Origin: Thalassovita sp.
GTDB taxonomy: Bacteria; Pseudomonadota; Alphaproteobacteria; Rhodobacterales; Rhodobacteraceae
DNA: 64,000 nucleotides
NCBI GenBank assembly: GCA_017792425.1
Contig: CP051233.1
Location: 771,457 to 835,456, forward strand
Direction: 5' to 3'
Below, one piece after another: positions 17,993-28,991 of the stretch. Below the pieces are notes generated by a model, which was not told the origin of the DNA, ran no database searches, and saw only the letters and a program-made list of their open reading frames with translations. Made by a program: the position numbers and the translations under genes. Position 1 is the stretch's first letter, and every line of letters begins with the position of its first letter.

Positions 17993-18670
17993 GTGATCGA
18001 GCTGGACAACGTGGCCTATAGCTATGGCGGGGGCGAACTGCTGAGTGAAATCTCGCTCAAGCTGTCGCCGGGATCGTTCCACTTTCTGACCGGCCCGTCG
18101 GGTTCGGGCAAGACCACCTTTCTGAAACTGTGTTACGGCGCGCTGCGGCCCACGGCGGGGCATGTAAGACTGTTCGGTGCAGACCTGCGCGGGATGACGC
18201 GCGACGACATCGCCCTGTCGCGCCGTCGGATCGGCGTGGTGCACCAGGATTGCCAGTTCCTGGATCACCTCAGCGTCACGGAAAACGTGGCCCTGCCGCT
18301 GACCGTGGCCGGGCAGGACACGTTGCAGGAACAGAACAACCTGCGGGAACTGCTGAAATGGGTGGGCCTGATGAACCGGGCCGAGGCGCTGCCGCCGGAA
18401 CTGTCGGGCGGGGAACGTCAGCGCGCGGCGCTGGCGCGGGCGGTGATCATGTCGCCGGAGGTGATCCTGGCGGACGAACCCACCGGGAATATCGACTGGG
18501 AGATGTCGCAGCGGCTGCTGCAGCTGCTGCTGGAACTGAACCGCATGGGCAAGACCGTGATGATCGCCACCCATGACCTGAACCTGATCCGTGCCGCCAA
18601 GAACCAGGTGCAGGCGCGGGTGCTGCGGATTTCCAACCGGCGGCTGCAACTGGCGGGGGCGGACCTGTGA
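17993..18670 (+). CDS. ftsE: Cell division ATP-binding protein FtsE
   Basis: ABC-type ATPase of the FtsEX complex, which activates peptidoglycan hydrolysis at the septum. Walker A is TGPSGSGKTTFLKL (about residue 34), the Q-loop is VVHQDCQFL, the signature is LSGGERQRAALARA and Walker B is VILADEPTGNID. The start is GTG at 17993 with GGGGAAAC nearby; 225 residues is typical. Its stop overlaps the GTG start of ftsX by 4 bp. Confidence 0.95.
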   Translation: MIELDNVAYSYGGGELLSEISLKLSPGSFHFLTGPSGSGKTTFLKLCYGALRPTAGHVRLFGADLRGMTRDDIALSRRRIGVVHQDCQFLDHLSVTENVALPLTVAGQDTLQEQNNLRELLKWVGLMNRAEALPPELSGGERQRAALARAVIMSPEVILADEPTGNIDWEMSQRLLQLLLELNRMGKTVMIATHDLNLIRAAKNQVQARVLRISNRRLQLAGADL

Positions 18671-19572
18671 AGCTGTTCGGCCGCATCCTAGCCTTCGTCA
18701 TGGGCGATGCGCAGGCGGACCGGACGGTGCCGCCGTCTGGCTTTACCGCGAACCTGACGTTGTTCAGCGCCGCCGCGATGGCCTTTCTGGCGGTGTTCGC
18801 ATTGGCGCTGTCGCTGGCGACGGGGCGGTTGGCCACCCGCTGGGGCGAAGAACTGGCGCGGTCCTCGACCCTGCGGATTTCGGCCCCGGCGGATCAGCTG
18901 GAGACCCAGACGCAGGCGGCGTTGCGCGTTCTGGAAACCACGCCCGGTGTGACCAGCGCCCGCGCCCTGACAGCCGAGGAACAGCGCGCTCTGCTGGAAC
19001 CATGGTTCGGGCCGGACCTGCCGCTGGAAACGCTGCCGGTGCCGCAACTGATTGAAATCATGGAAGACGGTGCCGGCTATGACGCTGCCGGCCTGCGATT
19101 GCGGCTGGCGGCAGAGGTGCCGGGCGCCGTGCTGGACGACCACACCCGCTGGCGCAAACCGCTGGTCCGCGCGGCGGCACGTCTGCGGCTGCTGGGCTGG
19201 CTGTCGATCGGGCTGATCGGCGGGGCGCTGGCGGCGATGGTGACGCTGGCCGCGCAGGCCGCGCTGGCCGCCAACAACCGGGTCATCGCCGTGCTGCGGC
19301 TGGTGGGAGCAACGGACAGCTATATTGCGCGGGCTTTCGTGCGCCGCTTTACCCTGCGTGGACTGACGGGCGCGATGGTGGGAACCGTGCTGGGCATGCT
19401 GGCGGTGCTGCTGCTGCCTGCGGCGCAGCAGGACGCGGGCGGGTTCCTGACCGGGCTGGGATTTGCCGGGCTGCATTGGTTCTGGCCGCTGGTCATTCCG
19501 CCGCTGGCCGCCACGGTGGCGTTCGCCGCCACCAGCGCCGCGGCGCGCAAGACACTGAAGGAGCTGCCCTGA
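18667..19572 (+). CDS. ftsX: Cell division protein FtsX
   Basis: Membrane partner of FtsE, 301 residues: one N-terminal membrane segment (about 30-55), an extracytoplasmic domain (about 60-165), then three membrane segments with a conserved cytoplasmic loop. LRLVGATDSYIARAFVRRF, between the second and third segments, is the family signature. It starts with GTG overlapping the ftsE stop and ends TGATG, sharing one base with the plsC start. Confidence 0.93.
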   Translation: MKLFGRILAFVMGDAQADRTVPPSGFTANLTLFSAAAMAFLAVFALALSLATGRLATRWGEELARSSTLRISAPADQLETQTQAALRVLETTPGVTSARALTAEEQRALLEPWFGPDLPLETLPVPQLIEIMEDGAGYDAAGLRLRLAAEVPGAVLDDHTRWRKPLVRAAARLRLLGWLSIGLIGGALAAMVTLAAQAALAANNRVIAVLRLVGATDSYIARAFVRRFTLRGLTGAMVGTVLGMLAVLLLPAAQQDAGGFLTGLGFAGLHWFWPLVIPPLAATVAFAATSAAARKTLKELP

Positions 19573-20312
19573 TGGCCTATTCCCTGCGCTGGTGCCTTTC
19601 GTTCCTGTTCATGATGCAGGTCTATGCCGCGATGGGGGTGATGGGCATTCTGGGCTTTCCTTTCGCGCTGACCAGCCGCAAGGCCGCGCGGTTCGTCTGC
19701 AAAAGCTATTGCCGCTGGGTGATCTGGACCGCGCGCTGGATGGTGGGCATCCGCTCCGAGGTGCGCGGCGATATCCCGACCGACGAGGTGATGATCGCGG
19801 CCAAGCACCAGTCGTTCCTTGACATCCTGATCATCTTTAACGCCACGCCGGCGGCCAAATTCATCATGAAGCGGGAATTGCTGTGGACCCCGATCATCGG
19901 CCAGTACGCGTATCGCATCGGGTGTGTCCCGGTGAACCGGGGCAAACGCGGGCAGGCCATTTCCAAGATGGTCGAGGACGTTCACAAGGGGGCCGCCCAG
20001 CCCGGGCAGTTGGTGATCTATCCGCAAGGCACCCGCGTCGCCGCCGGGATCAAGGTGCCCTACAAGGTGGGCACGGCGGTGCTGTACCAACAACTGGAAC
20101 AGGATTGCGTGCCCGCCGCCACGAATGTGGGCGTGTTCTGGCCGCGCAACGGGTTCTATCGCAAGCCCGGCACCGCGATCGTGGAATTTCTGCCCCGGAT
20201 CGGTCAGGGCCTGTCCAAGCGGGATTATATGGAACGGTTGGAGCAAGAGGTGGAAGCCGCCTCGGACGCGCTGATGCGGGAAGTCGGGTTCGATCCAGAT
20301 GCGCTTCGTTGA
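19572..20312 (+). CDS. plsC: 1-acyl-sn-glycerol-3-phosphate acyltransferase (PlsC)
   Basis: Membrane acyltransferase that makes phosphatidic acid from lysophosphatidic acid, 246 residues with an N-terminal membrane segment. The catalytic HX4D motif is HQSFLD (in AAKHQSFLDIL). The second acceptor-binding motif corresponds to VIYPQGTR (the usual FPEGTR, here with Tyr-Pro-Gln). The start shares a base with the ftsX stop, so the gene is coupled to cell division genes. Its end overlaps the next gene by 14 bp. Confidence 0.93.
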   Translation: MAYSLRWCLSFLFMMQVYAAMGVMGILGFPFALTSRKAARFVCKSYCRWVIWTARWMVGIRSEVRGDIPTDEVMIAAKHQSFLDILIIFNATPAAKFIMKRELLWTPIIGQYAYRIGCVPVNRGKRGQAISKMVEDVHKGAAQPGQLVIYPQGTRVAAGIKVPYKVGTAVLYQQLEQDCVPAATNVGVFWPRNGFYRKPGTAIVEFLPRIGQGLSKRDYMERLEQEVEAASDALMREVGFDPDALR

Positions 20313-20901
20313 CAGTATCGAGGAACTGGAGGCGCTGTATGGGGCGCCGGGGACCGCGTCGTTGCGCAAGGTCGTGCATCGGCTGACACCGCTTTACCGG
20401 CAATGGATCATGGCGGCGCGCTATTGCGTGGTCAGCACGGTCGGCCCCGACGGGGTGGACGGCAGCCCGCGCGGGGATGACGGCCCGGTGGTGCTGGAAC
20501 TGGATGAAACGACGCTGGCCCTGCCCGACTGGCGCGGCAACAACCGGCTGGACAGCCTGCGTAACATCGTGCGGGACGGGCGGGTTGCGCTGATGTTCAT
20601 GGTGCCCGGTTCGGACATGGTGGTGCGGGTGAACGGCGCGGCCCGGCTGAGCATGGACGCGGATCTGCGTGCCCGGTTCGATAGGGACGGCAAGCGCCCT
20701 GCCACGGTGATCGTGATCCGCATCGCCGAGATTTATGCGCAATGCGCCCGCGCCCAGATGCGGGCGGGCTTGTGGACCCGTGACGATGCCGCGGGCCTGC
20801 CCAGCATGGGGCAGTTGCTGGCCGAAGCCTCTGACGGGGAAGAGGGCGGTCCGGCCTATGACGCGACCTGGCCGGGGCGGGCTGCGAAAACGCTGTGGTG
20901 A
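20299..20901 (+). CDS. Pyridoxamine 5'-phosphate oxidase-family flavin-binding protein
   Basis: A 200-residue split-barrel protein of the PNPOx-like FMN-binding group (MSMEG_1061-like). Characteristic stretches are YCVVSTVGPDGVDGSPRGD, where the flavin phosphate is bound, and LDSLRNIVRDGRVALMF. The role is probably reduction by a bound flavin, but the substrate is not known. It overlaps plsC by 14 bp. Its TGA stop is followed at once by the first copy of the palindromic repeat described below. Confidence 0.83.
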   Translation: MRFVDSIEELEALYGAPGTASLRKVVHRLTPLYRQWIMAARYCVVSTVGPDGVDGSPRGDDGPVVLELDETTLALPDWRGNNRLDSLRNIVRDGRVALMFMVPGSDMVVRVNGAARLSMDADLRARFDRDGKRPATVIVIRIAEIYAQCARAQMRAGLWTRDDAAGLPSMGQLLAEASDGEEGGPAYDATWPGRAAKTLW

Positions 20902-20969
20902 AGGGGCGCATTCGGGCGTCCCCCCCACCCGCCCGAGCCCTCATGCGCCCCTGTCGCCCTGCGGGCGAC
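20902..20969. repeat. Palindromic intergenic repeat, copy 1
   Basis: A 68-bp element beginning on the base after the TGA of the PNPOx-like gene. It forms a two-step hairpin: outer arms AGGGGCGCA (20902-20910) / TGCGCCCCT (20944-20952) and inner arms TCGGGCG (20912-20918) / CGCCCGA (20930-20936). A second hairpin follows immediately, GTCGCCC (20953-20959) / GGGCGAC (20963-20969). A near copy lies at 21733-21803. The layout resembles REP/BIME-type elements. It could also act in 3'-end formation, although no U-run follows. Confidence 0.75.
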
Positions 20970-21057
20970 GTGACGTTGCGTTTGCATGCGCTGCGGCTGG
21001 TTGACCGTCTGGCTGCTATGGCCAACCCTGACCGGCGGAAACAGGAAGGGACCAGCC

Positions 21058-21732
21058 ATGCAACTTGATCAGGCGATGCAGGAACGGCGCAGTATCCGGG
21101 GCTACAAGTCGGATCCGGTGCCGCGTGAGCTACTGGAAGAGATCATCGCGCTGGCCAACCGCGCACCGTCGTCGATGAACACCCAGCCGTGGCATTTCCA
21201 CGTACTGACCGGCGAGGTGCTGGACCGGGTGCGGCGGGGCAATACTGAACGCATGCTGGCAGGTATCCCGCCGCAGCGCGACATCCCGGACCACGGCGCC
21301 TATGAAGGGGTGCATCGTGACCGGCAGGTGGAGATCGCCAAGCAGCTGTTCGCGGCCATGGGGATCGCGCGCGAGGACAAGGAACGCCGCCACGACTGGG
21401 TGATGCGCGGGTTTCGGCAGTTCGAGGCGCCGGTGTCCATCGTGGTGACCTTTGACAAGGCGCTGGAGAACAACGGTACCATCGCGCATTTCGATCTGGG
21501 TGCGGTGACCTATGGGCTGGTGCTGGCGGCCTGGGCGCGGGGGCTGGGCGCGGTGATCAACGGGCAGGGGATCATGCAGTCGCCGGTGGTGCGCGAGGTG
21601 GCGCAAATCCCCGAGGACGAGGTGATCATGACCTGCGTGGCCCTGGGCTGGCCCGATGACGAATTCGCCGCCAACACGGTGAAATCCCTGCGCCGCCCGG
21701 TGGACAAGGTGGCGCAGTTCAAGGGGTTCTGA
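21058..21732 (+). CDS. Nitroreductase family protein
   Basis: FMN-dependent NAD(P)H oxidoreductase of the nitroreductase fold, 224 residues. The N-terminal RRSIRGYKSDPVP (phosphate-binding Arg/Ser pair) and APSSMNTQPWHFHV are typical FMN-binding stretches; the C-terminal LGWPDDEFAAN and RRPVDK complete the fold. The start is ATG at 21058 after AGGAAGGG; the frame opens a little earlier but lacks an RBS. The natural electron acceptor cannot be inferred. The gene is flanked on both sides by copies of the same palindromic repeat. Confidence 0.9.
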   Translation: MQLDQAMQERRSIRGYKSDPVPRELLEEIIALANRAPSSMNTQPWHFHVLTGEVLDRVRRGNTERMLAGIPPQRDIPDHGAYEGVHRDRQVEIAKQLFAAMGIAREDKERRHDWVMRGFRQFEAPVSIVVTFDKALENNGTIAHFDLGAVTYGLVLAAWARGLGAVINGQGIMQSPVVREVAQIPEDEVIMTCVALGWPDDEFAANTVKSLRRPVDKVAQFKGF

Positions 21733-21803
21733 AGGGGCGCGGTCGGGCGTCCCACCCGGACCCGCCCGAGTCCTCGCGCGCCCCTGTCGCCCTGACGGGC
21801 GAC
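21733..21803. repeat. Palindromic intergenic repeat, copy 2
   Basis: Second copy of the element at 20902-20969, again starting on the base after a TGA stop. Outer arms AGGGGCGC (21733-21740) / GCGCCCCT (21778-21785), inner arms TCGGGCG (21743-21749) / CGCCCGA (21763-21769), then a second hairpin GTCGCCC (21786-21792) / GGGCGAC (21797-21803). The two copies keep all stem sequences and differ mainly in loops and spacers. Confidence 0.75.
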
Positions 21804-21817
21804 TGGGCGGAAGAAAG

Positions 21818-21842
21818 AAGGCCGCCCTGAACGGGCGGCCTT
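21818..21842 (-). terminator. Rho-independent terminator of lpdA
   Basis: Perfect 10-bp stem AAGGCCGCCC (21818-21827) / GGGCGGCCTT (21833-21842) with a 5-nt loop, 20 bp after the lpdA stop. On the minus strand it is followed by CTTCTTTCTTCC, a pyrimidine tract consistent with intrinsic termination of the suc-lpd operon. Confidence 0.8.
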
Positions 21843-21862
21843 GGTGTAGGCAATGGGGGCGT

Positions 21863-23251
<1,389 letters not shown>

Positions 23252-23362
23252 GGGGAGTCTCCGTCAGGTCTTGTGTTTGAATGAGGGGGAACGGGGGAGG
23301 GGGGCTGTCTGCCCCCCGCCGCTGACGCGGCCCCCCCGAGGGTATTTTGGCCAAGAAAAGCC

Positions 23363-24358
23363 TCATGCGCGGGCCTTTCTGTCGGTCAGTTCAGCGCGGC
23401 GGTCCGGGGTCAGGAAGGCGGCGCGGCGGGTGCTGAACCAGTCCTGGCAGGCGGTTTCCAGCGCGGCGGTTTCCGGGTCTGCGCGCAGGGCGGTCAGGCG
23501 GGCAGCCGTGTCCGGCCAGTGGCGCAGGATGGCGCGGTCCTCGACATCGTTGCGGTTGGCGATCCGGTGCCAGCGAGAATTCAACTGGTATTTCCCGCGC
23601 CCGCCCGTGCCCTGGCCGTTGCCGCGGTCGTTCTTGATCAGGAACAGATCCTGCGATTTGATCGCGTAATGGTTCAGCCGCGCGCGGCGGGCGCGACAGG
23701 CGATGTCGTGGGGGCGGAACCGAGAGGATTTGCGCTGATACAGCGTGGTGTTGGACAGCTTTTCGCCGTCGGGGTTCAGAACCACGGGGTTGGTCACCGT
23801 CGGGAACAGCGGGTTGTGATCGGTCGCGTGCAGGAAACTGGCCACGCGGAACAGGCATTTGAACTTGGTGACGCCCGCGGTCGGTTCCGGTTCGGCGCGG
23901 GTGAACCGCTGCAGCACGTTGTCGCCCGGGGTCCAGTCGGTCTGGCCGTTGTCGCCGAAATTGCGCCAGGGGATCGGAACCACGTCGGCGCTGGAAAGAT
24001 CGGCCAGCAGATCGGTGATCCGTCCTGTGCCATGATCGATCAGCAGGAATTCGTCGCTGTCGATATGCAGCGCCCAGGCAAACCCGTGGCCGCGCAGCCA
24101 TTGCAGGGCCAGGTCCATGCCCGCGTCCTGGGGGTTGCCGCCGGGGGGAACCGTCTGGTCGATGTGGATGACATGGCCAGTGGCGGCCAGCCGGGCCGCC
24201 AGCGTGTCGGTGCCATCGGTGCAGTCGTTGGTGACGATCACGATGGCGTCGAAACCCAGCCCCTGGTGATAGGCGACCCATTCCAGCAGAAAGATCCCTT
24301 CGTTTCGCATGCAGGAGACGAGGGCGACCTTTTCGGGAGGTGACGGGGGATTGGGCAT
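23363..24358 (-). CDS. Family 2-like glycosyltransferase inserted in the suc-lpd operon
   Basis: A 331-residue protein of the glycosyltransferase 2 / DUF4922-like group seen in marine bacteria. It opens with VALVSCMRNEGIFLLEWVAYH and continues with VIVTNDCTDGTD, the nucleotide-sugar binding half. The acidic motif LHIDSDEFLL (about residue 98) is the likely DXD-type metal site. No membrane segment or signal peptide is visible, so it should act at the cytoplasmic face; donor and acceptor are unknown. It lies between sucB and lpdA in the same orientation, with a strong GC hairpin on the sucB side. Nothing about its sequence suggests a role in the dehydrogenase complex. Confidence 0.85.
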   Translation of the reverse strand: MPNPPSPPEKVALVSCMRNEGIFLLEWVAYHQGLGFDAIVIVTNDCTDGTDTLAARLAATGHVIHIDQTVPPGGNPQDAGMDLALQWLRGHGFAWALHIDSDEFLLIDHGTGRITDLLADLSSADVVPIPWRNFGDNGQTDWTPGDNVLQRFTRAEPEPTAGVTKFKCLFRVASFLHATDHNPLFPTVTNPVVLNPDGEKLSNTTLYQRKSSRFRPHDIACRARRARLNHYAIKSQDLFLIKNDRGNGQGTGGRGKYQLNSRWHRIANRNDVEDRAILRHWPDTAARLTALRADPETAALETACQDWFSTRRAAFLTPDRRAELTDRKARA

Positions 24359-24387
24359 CGGGCCCTCGGGGCTGGCGGGGCAGGGGT

Positions 24388-24414
24388 GGGCGCGCCGGGT
24401 GGGCCGGCGCGCCC
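24388..24414 (-). other. Intercistronic GC hairpin between sucB and the glycosyltransferase gene
   Basis: Perfect 11-bp stem GGGCGCGCCGG (24388-24398) / CCGGCGCGCCC (24404-24414) with a 5-nt loop, 9 bp after the sucB stop. It has no U-run, so it is more likely an RNA processing/stability element or a partial terminator that lowers expression of the downstream genes than a full terminator. Confidence 0.6.
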
Positions 24415-24423
24415 GGTGTGGTC

Positions 24424-25920
<1,497 letters not shown>

Positions 25921-25923
25921 GGG

Positions 25924-28887
25924 TTATTTCCCTTCGATGGTCAGCGCTTCGTCCACGAGCGCCTGTTGTTGTGCTTTGTGCTGGCTGGCCAGGCCGGTAG
26001 CGGGCGAGGCCGATGCGGTGCGGCCTGCATAGACCGGACGCGTGTGTTTGGCGCCGATGCGGGTCAGTACCCACTCGATGTTCGGCTCGATGAAGTTCCA
26101 GGCGCCCTGATTCTTGGGCTCTTCCTGGCACCACACCATTTCGGCGTTCTTGAACCGCTCCAGTTCCTTGGTCAGCGTCAGGGCCGGGAACGGATAGTAC
26201 TGTTCAATCCGCATCAGGTAGACATCGTCGATGCCACGGGCGTCGCGTTCTTCCAGCAGGTCGAAATAGACCTTGCCGGAACACATCACCACGCGCTTGA
26301 TCTTGTCATCGGCGACCAGCTGGGTGTCAGAGTTGCCTTTCTGCGCATCGTCCCACAGCACGCGGTGGAAGGACGAACCGGTGGTGAAATCCCCGGCCTC
26401 GGAAATGCACATCTTGTGACGCAGCAGCGATTTCGGCGTCATCAGGATCAGCGGTTTGCGGAAGGTCCGGTGCAACTGGCGGCGCAGGATGTGGAAGTAG
26501 TTCGCCGGGGTCGAACAGTTCGCCACGATCCAGTTGTCACCACCGCACATGGTCAGGAAGCGTTCCAGGCGGGCGGACGAGTGTTCCGGGCCCTGGCCCT
26601 CGAAACCGTGCGGCAGCAGGACCGTCAGGCCCGACATCCGCAGCCATTTCGATTCCCCAGAGCTGATGAACTGGTCGAACATGATCTGCGCGCCGTTGGC
26701 GAAGTCGCCGAACTGGGCTTCCCACAGGACCAGCGCGTTCGGTTCGGCCAGCGAATAGCCGTATTCGAACCCCAGAACCGCGTATTCCGACAGGGCCGAG
26801 TCGATCACCTCGTACCGGGCCTGGCCTTCGCGGATGTGGTTCAGCGGGTAATAGCGTTCCTCGGTGTTCTGATCCACGAAGCCCGAGTGGCGCTGCGAGA
26901 ACGTACCGCGGGTACTGTCCTGACCCGCCAGGCGGATCGGATAACCCTCGGTCATCAGTGACCCGAAGGCCAGCGCCTCGGCGGTGGCCCAGTCAAAGCC
27001 CTTGCCGGAGGCGAACATCTCTTTCTTGCTGTCCAGCAGGCGCGCCACGGTCTTGTGCAGCGGGAAGCCGTCGGGCACGCGGGTCAGCGCCTCGCCGACC
27101 TCTTTCATGACCTGCGGCTTGATGGCGGTCTTGCCGCGCTGGTACTTGTTCTGCTTCTGGCGGTCCAGGTGCGACCAGCGGCCGTCCAGCCAGTCCGCCT
27201 TGTTGGGGCGGTAATCCTTGCCGGCCTCGAACTCCTCGTTCAGGTGGGCCTGGAAGGCGGCCTTCATGTCCTCGATCTCGCCCTCGGGGATCAGCCCGTC
27301 GGCGACCAGACGTTCGGTGTACAGTTGCAGCGTGGTCTTGTGACGCTTGATGTTGTTGTACATCAGCGGGTTGGTGAACATCGGCTCGTCGCCTTCGTTG
27401 TGACCGAAGCGGCGATAGCAGAAGATGTCGATGACCACGTCCTTGTGGAACAGCATGCGGAATTCGGTGGCCACCTTGGCGGCGTGCACCACGGCCTCGG
27501 GGTCATCGCCGTTCACGTGGAAGATCGGCGCCTCGACCATCAGGGCGATATCCGTCGGATAGGGCGAGGTGCGCGAGAAGTGCGGCGCGGTGGTGAAACC
27601 AATCTGGTTGTTGACCACGATGTGCATGGTGCCGCCGGTACGGTGGCCACGGATGCCGGACAACTGGAAACATTCCGCGACAATGCCCTGACCCGCGAAC
27701 GCGGCGTCACCGTGCAGCAGGACCGGGATCACCGAATGGTGCGCCGGGTCGTTGAACTGGTCGGTCTTGGCGCGGCACTTGCCCAGCACCACCGGGTTCA
27801 CCGCTTCCAGGTGCGACGGGTTGGCGGTCAGCGACAGGTGCACCTTGTTGCCGTCGAATTCACGGTCGGACGAGGCGCCCAGGTGGTATTTCACGTCGCC
27901 CGATCCATCCACGTCCTCGGGCTTGAAGCTGCCGCCCTGGAATTCGTTGAAAATGGCGCGGTAGGGCTTGCTCATCACGTTGGCCAGGATGTTCAGGCGG
28001 CCGCGGTGCGGCATGCCGATCACGATCTCCTTGGCGCCCATGCTGCCGCCGCGCTTGATGATCTGTTCCATCGCGGGGATCAGCGCCTCGCCACCGTCCA
28101 GGCCGAAACGCTTGGTGCCCATGTATTTCACATGCAGGAACTTCTCAAAGCCCTCGGCCTCGACCAGCTTGTTCAGAATGGCGCGGCGGCCTTCGCGGGT
28201 GAACGCGATTTCCTTGCCGTAGCCCTCGATCCGTTCCTTCAGCCAGGCGGCCTGTTCGGGGTCGGAAATGTGCATGTACTGCAGCGCGAAGGTGCCGCAA
28301 TAGGTGCGCTTCACGATGTCCAGGATCTGCCGCATGGAGGCGACCTGCAGGCCCAGCACGTTGTCGATGAAGATCGGGCGGTCCATGTCGGCTTCGGTGA
28401 AGCCATAGGATTTCGGGTCCAGTTCCGGGTGCGGGGTCTTGTCGCGCATGTTCAGCGGGTCGATGTCCGCGATCAGGTGGCCACGGATACGGTAGGCGCG
28501 GATGATCATCAGGGCGCGGACCGAATCCAGCACGGCGCGCTTGACCTGTTCATCGCTGATGCTGATGCCCTTCTCGGCGGCTTTCTCGGCGATTTTCTTG
28601 CCGGCGCTTTTCGCTTCGACCGGGGCGGGCCACTGGCCGTCCAGCGCGGCGGTCAGGTCATCGGCGGGAACCGGCGGCCAATCGGTGCGGGCCCAGCTGG
28701 GACCGGCGGCCTCTTTCTTGACGTCCAGTTCCGAGTCACCCATCTGGCGAAAGAACTCGCCCCAGGCCGCGTCAACGGCATTGGGATCGTTCGCCCAGCG
28801 GGCATAGAGCTGCTCCAGGTACTCGGCGTTATGCCCCTGCATGAAGCTGGAGGCGTGGAACATGTCATTGGGGCTTTGGTCGGTCAT
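25924..28887 (-). CDS. sucA: 2-oxoglutarate dehydrogenase E1 component
   Basis: Thiamine diphosphate-dependent decarboxylase that starts the 2-oxoglutarate to succinyl-CoA reaction, 987 residues as expected for the homodimeric E1o. The N-terminal stretch ending in YARWANDPNAVDAAWGEFF is the E2-interaction segment. IGMPHRGRLNILANV is the substrate-binding His loop, and HVNGDDPEAVVHA is the TDP/Mg motif. The C-terminal transketolase-like half carries the conserved HGFEGQGPEHSSARLERF. It is preceded by a 104-bp spacer with a hairpin after sucD and followed within 3 bp by sucB. Confidence 0.97.
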   Translation of the reverse strand: MTDQSPNDMFHASSFMQGHNAEYLEQLYARWANDPNAVDAAWGEFFRQMGDSELDVKKEAAGPSWARTDWPPVPADDLTAALDGQWPAPVEAKSAGKKIAEKAAEKGISISDEQVKRAVLDSVRALMIIRAYRIRGHLIADIDPLNMRDKTPHPELDPKSYGFTEADMDRPIFIDNVLGLQVASMRQILDIVKRTYCGTFALQYMHISDPEQAAWLKERIEGYGKEIAFTREGRRAILNKLVEAEGFEKFLHVKYMGTKRFGLDGGEALIPAMEQIIKRGGSMGAKEIVIGMPHRGRLNILANVMSKPYRAIFNEFQGGSFKPEDVDGSGDVKYHLGASSDREFDGNKVHLSLTANPSHLEAVNPVVLGKCRAKTDQFNDPAHHSVIPVLLHGDAAFAGQGIVAECFQLSGIRGHRTGGTMHIVVNNQIGFTTAPHFSRTSPYPTDIALMVEAPIFHVNGDDPEAVVHAAKVATEFRMLFHKDVVIDIFCYRRFGHNEGDEPMFTNPLMYNNIKRHKTTLQLYTERLVADGLIPEGEIEDMKAAFQAHLNEEFEAGKDYRPNKADWLDGRWSHLDRQKQNKYQRGKTAIKPQVMKEVGEALTRVPDGFPLHKTVARLLDSKKEMFASGKGFDWATAEALAFGSLMTEGYPIRLAGQDSTRGTFSQRHSGFVDQNTEERYYPLNHIREGQARYEVIDSALSEYAVLGFEYGYSLAEPNALVLWEAQFGDFANGAQIMFDQFISSGESKWLRMSGLTVLLPHGFEGQGPEHSSARLERFLTMCGGDNWIVANCSTPANYFHILRRQLHRTFRKPLILMTPKSLLRHKMCISEAGDFTTGSSFHRVLWDDAQKGNSDTQLVADDKIKRVVMCSGKVYFDLLEERDARGIDDVYLMRIEQYYPFPALTLTKELERFKNAEMVWCQEEPKNQGAWNFIEPNIEWVLTRIGAKHTRPVYAGRTASASPATGLASQHKAQQQALVDEALTIEGK

Positions 28888-28930
28888 GGGTGCACCTTTT
28901 GGCGGGCTGGTACCGGTATTGCTTGCAAGA

Positions 28931-28953
28931 AAGGCGGGGTTCGCCCCCGCCTT
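28931..28953 (-). other. Hairpin between sucD and sucA
   Basis: Stem AAGGCGGGG (28931-28939) / CCCCGCCTT (28945-28953), 5-nt loop, followed on the minus strand by TCTTGCAAGC. The weak U-tract suggests partial termination or mRNA processing between the succinyl-CoA synthetase genes and sucA rather than full separation of the operons. Confidence 0.55.
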
Positions 28954-28991
28954 GCCAGAGGGCAGTCAAGTCTGCCGAACGATGGGGGCTA

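Noticed and set aside
23252..23362. GC-tract before lpdA as a terminator
   Set aside because: It is G/C-homopolymer rich without a clean stem plus U-run, and lpdA lacks an evident separate promoter.
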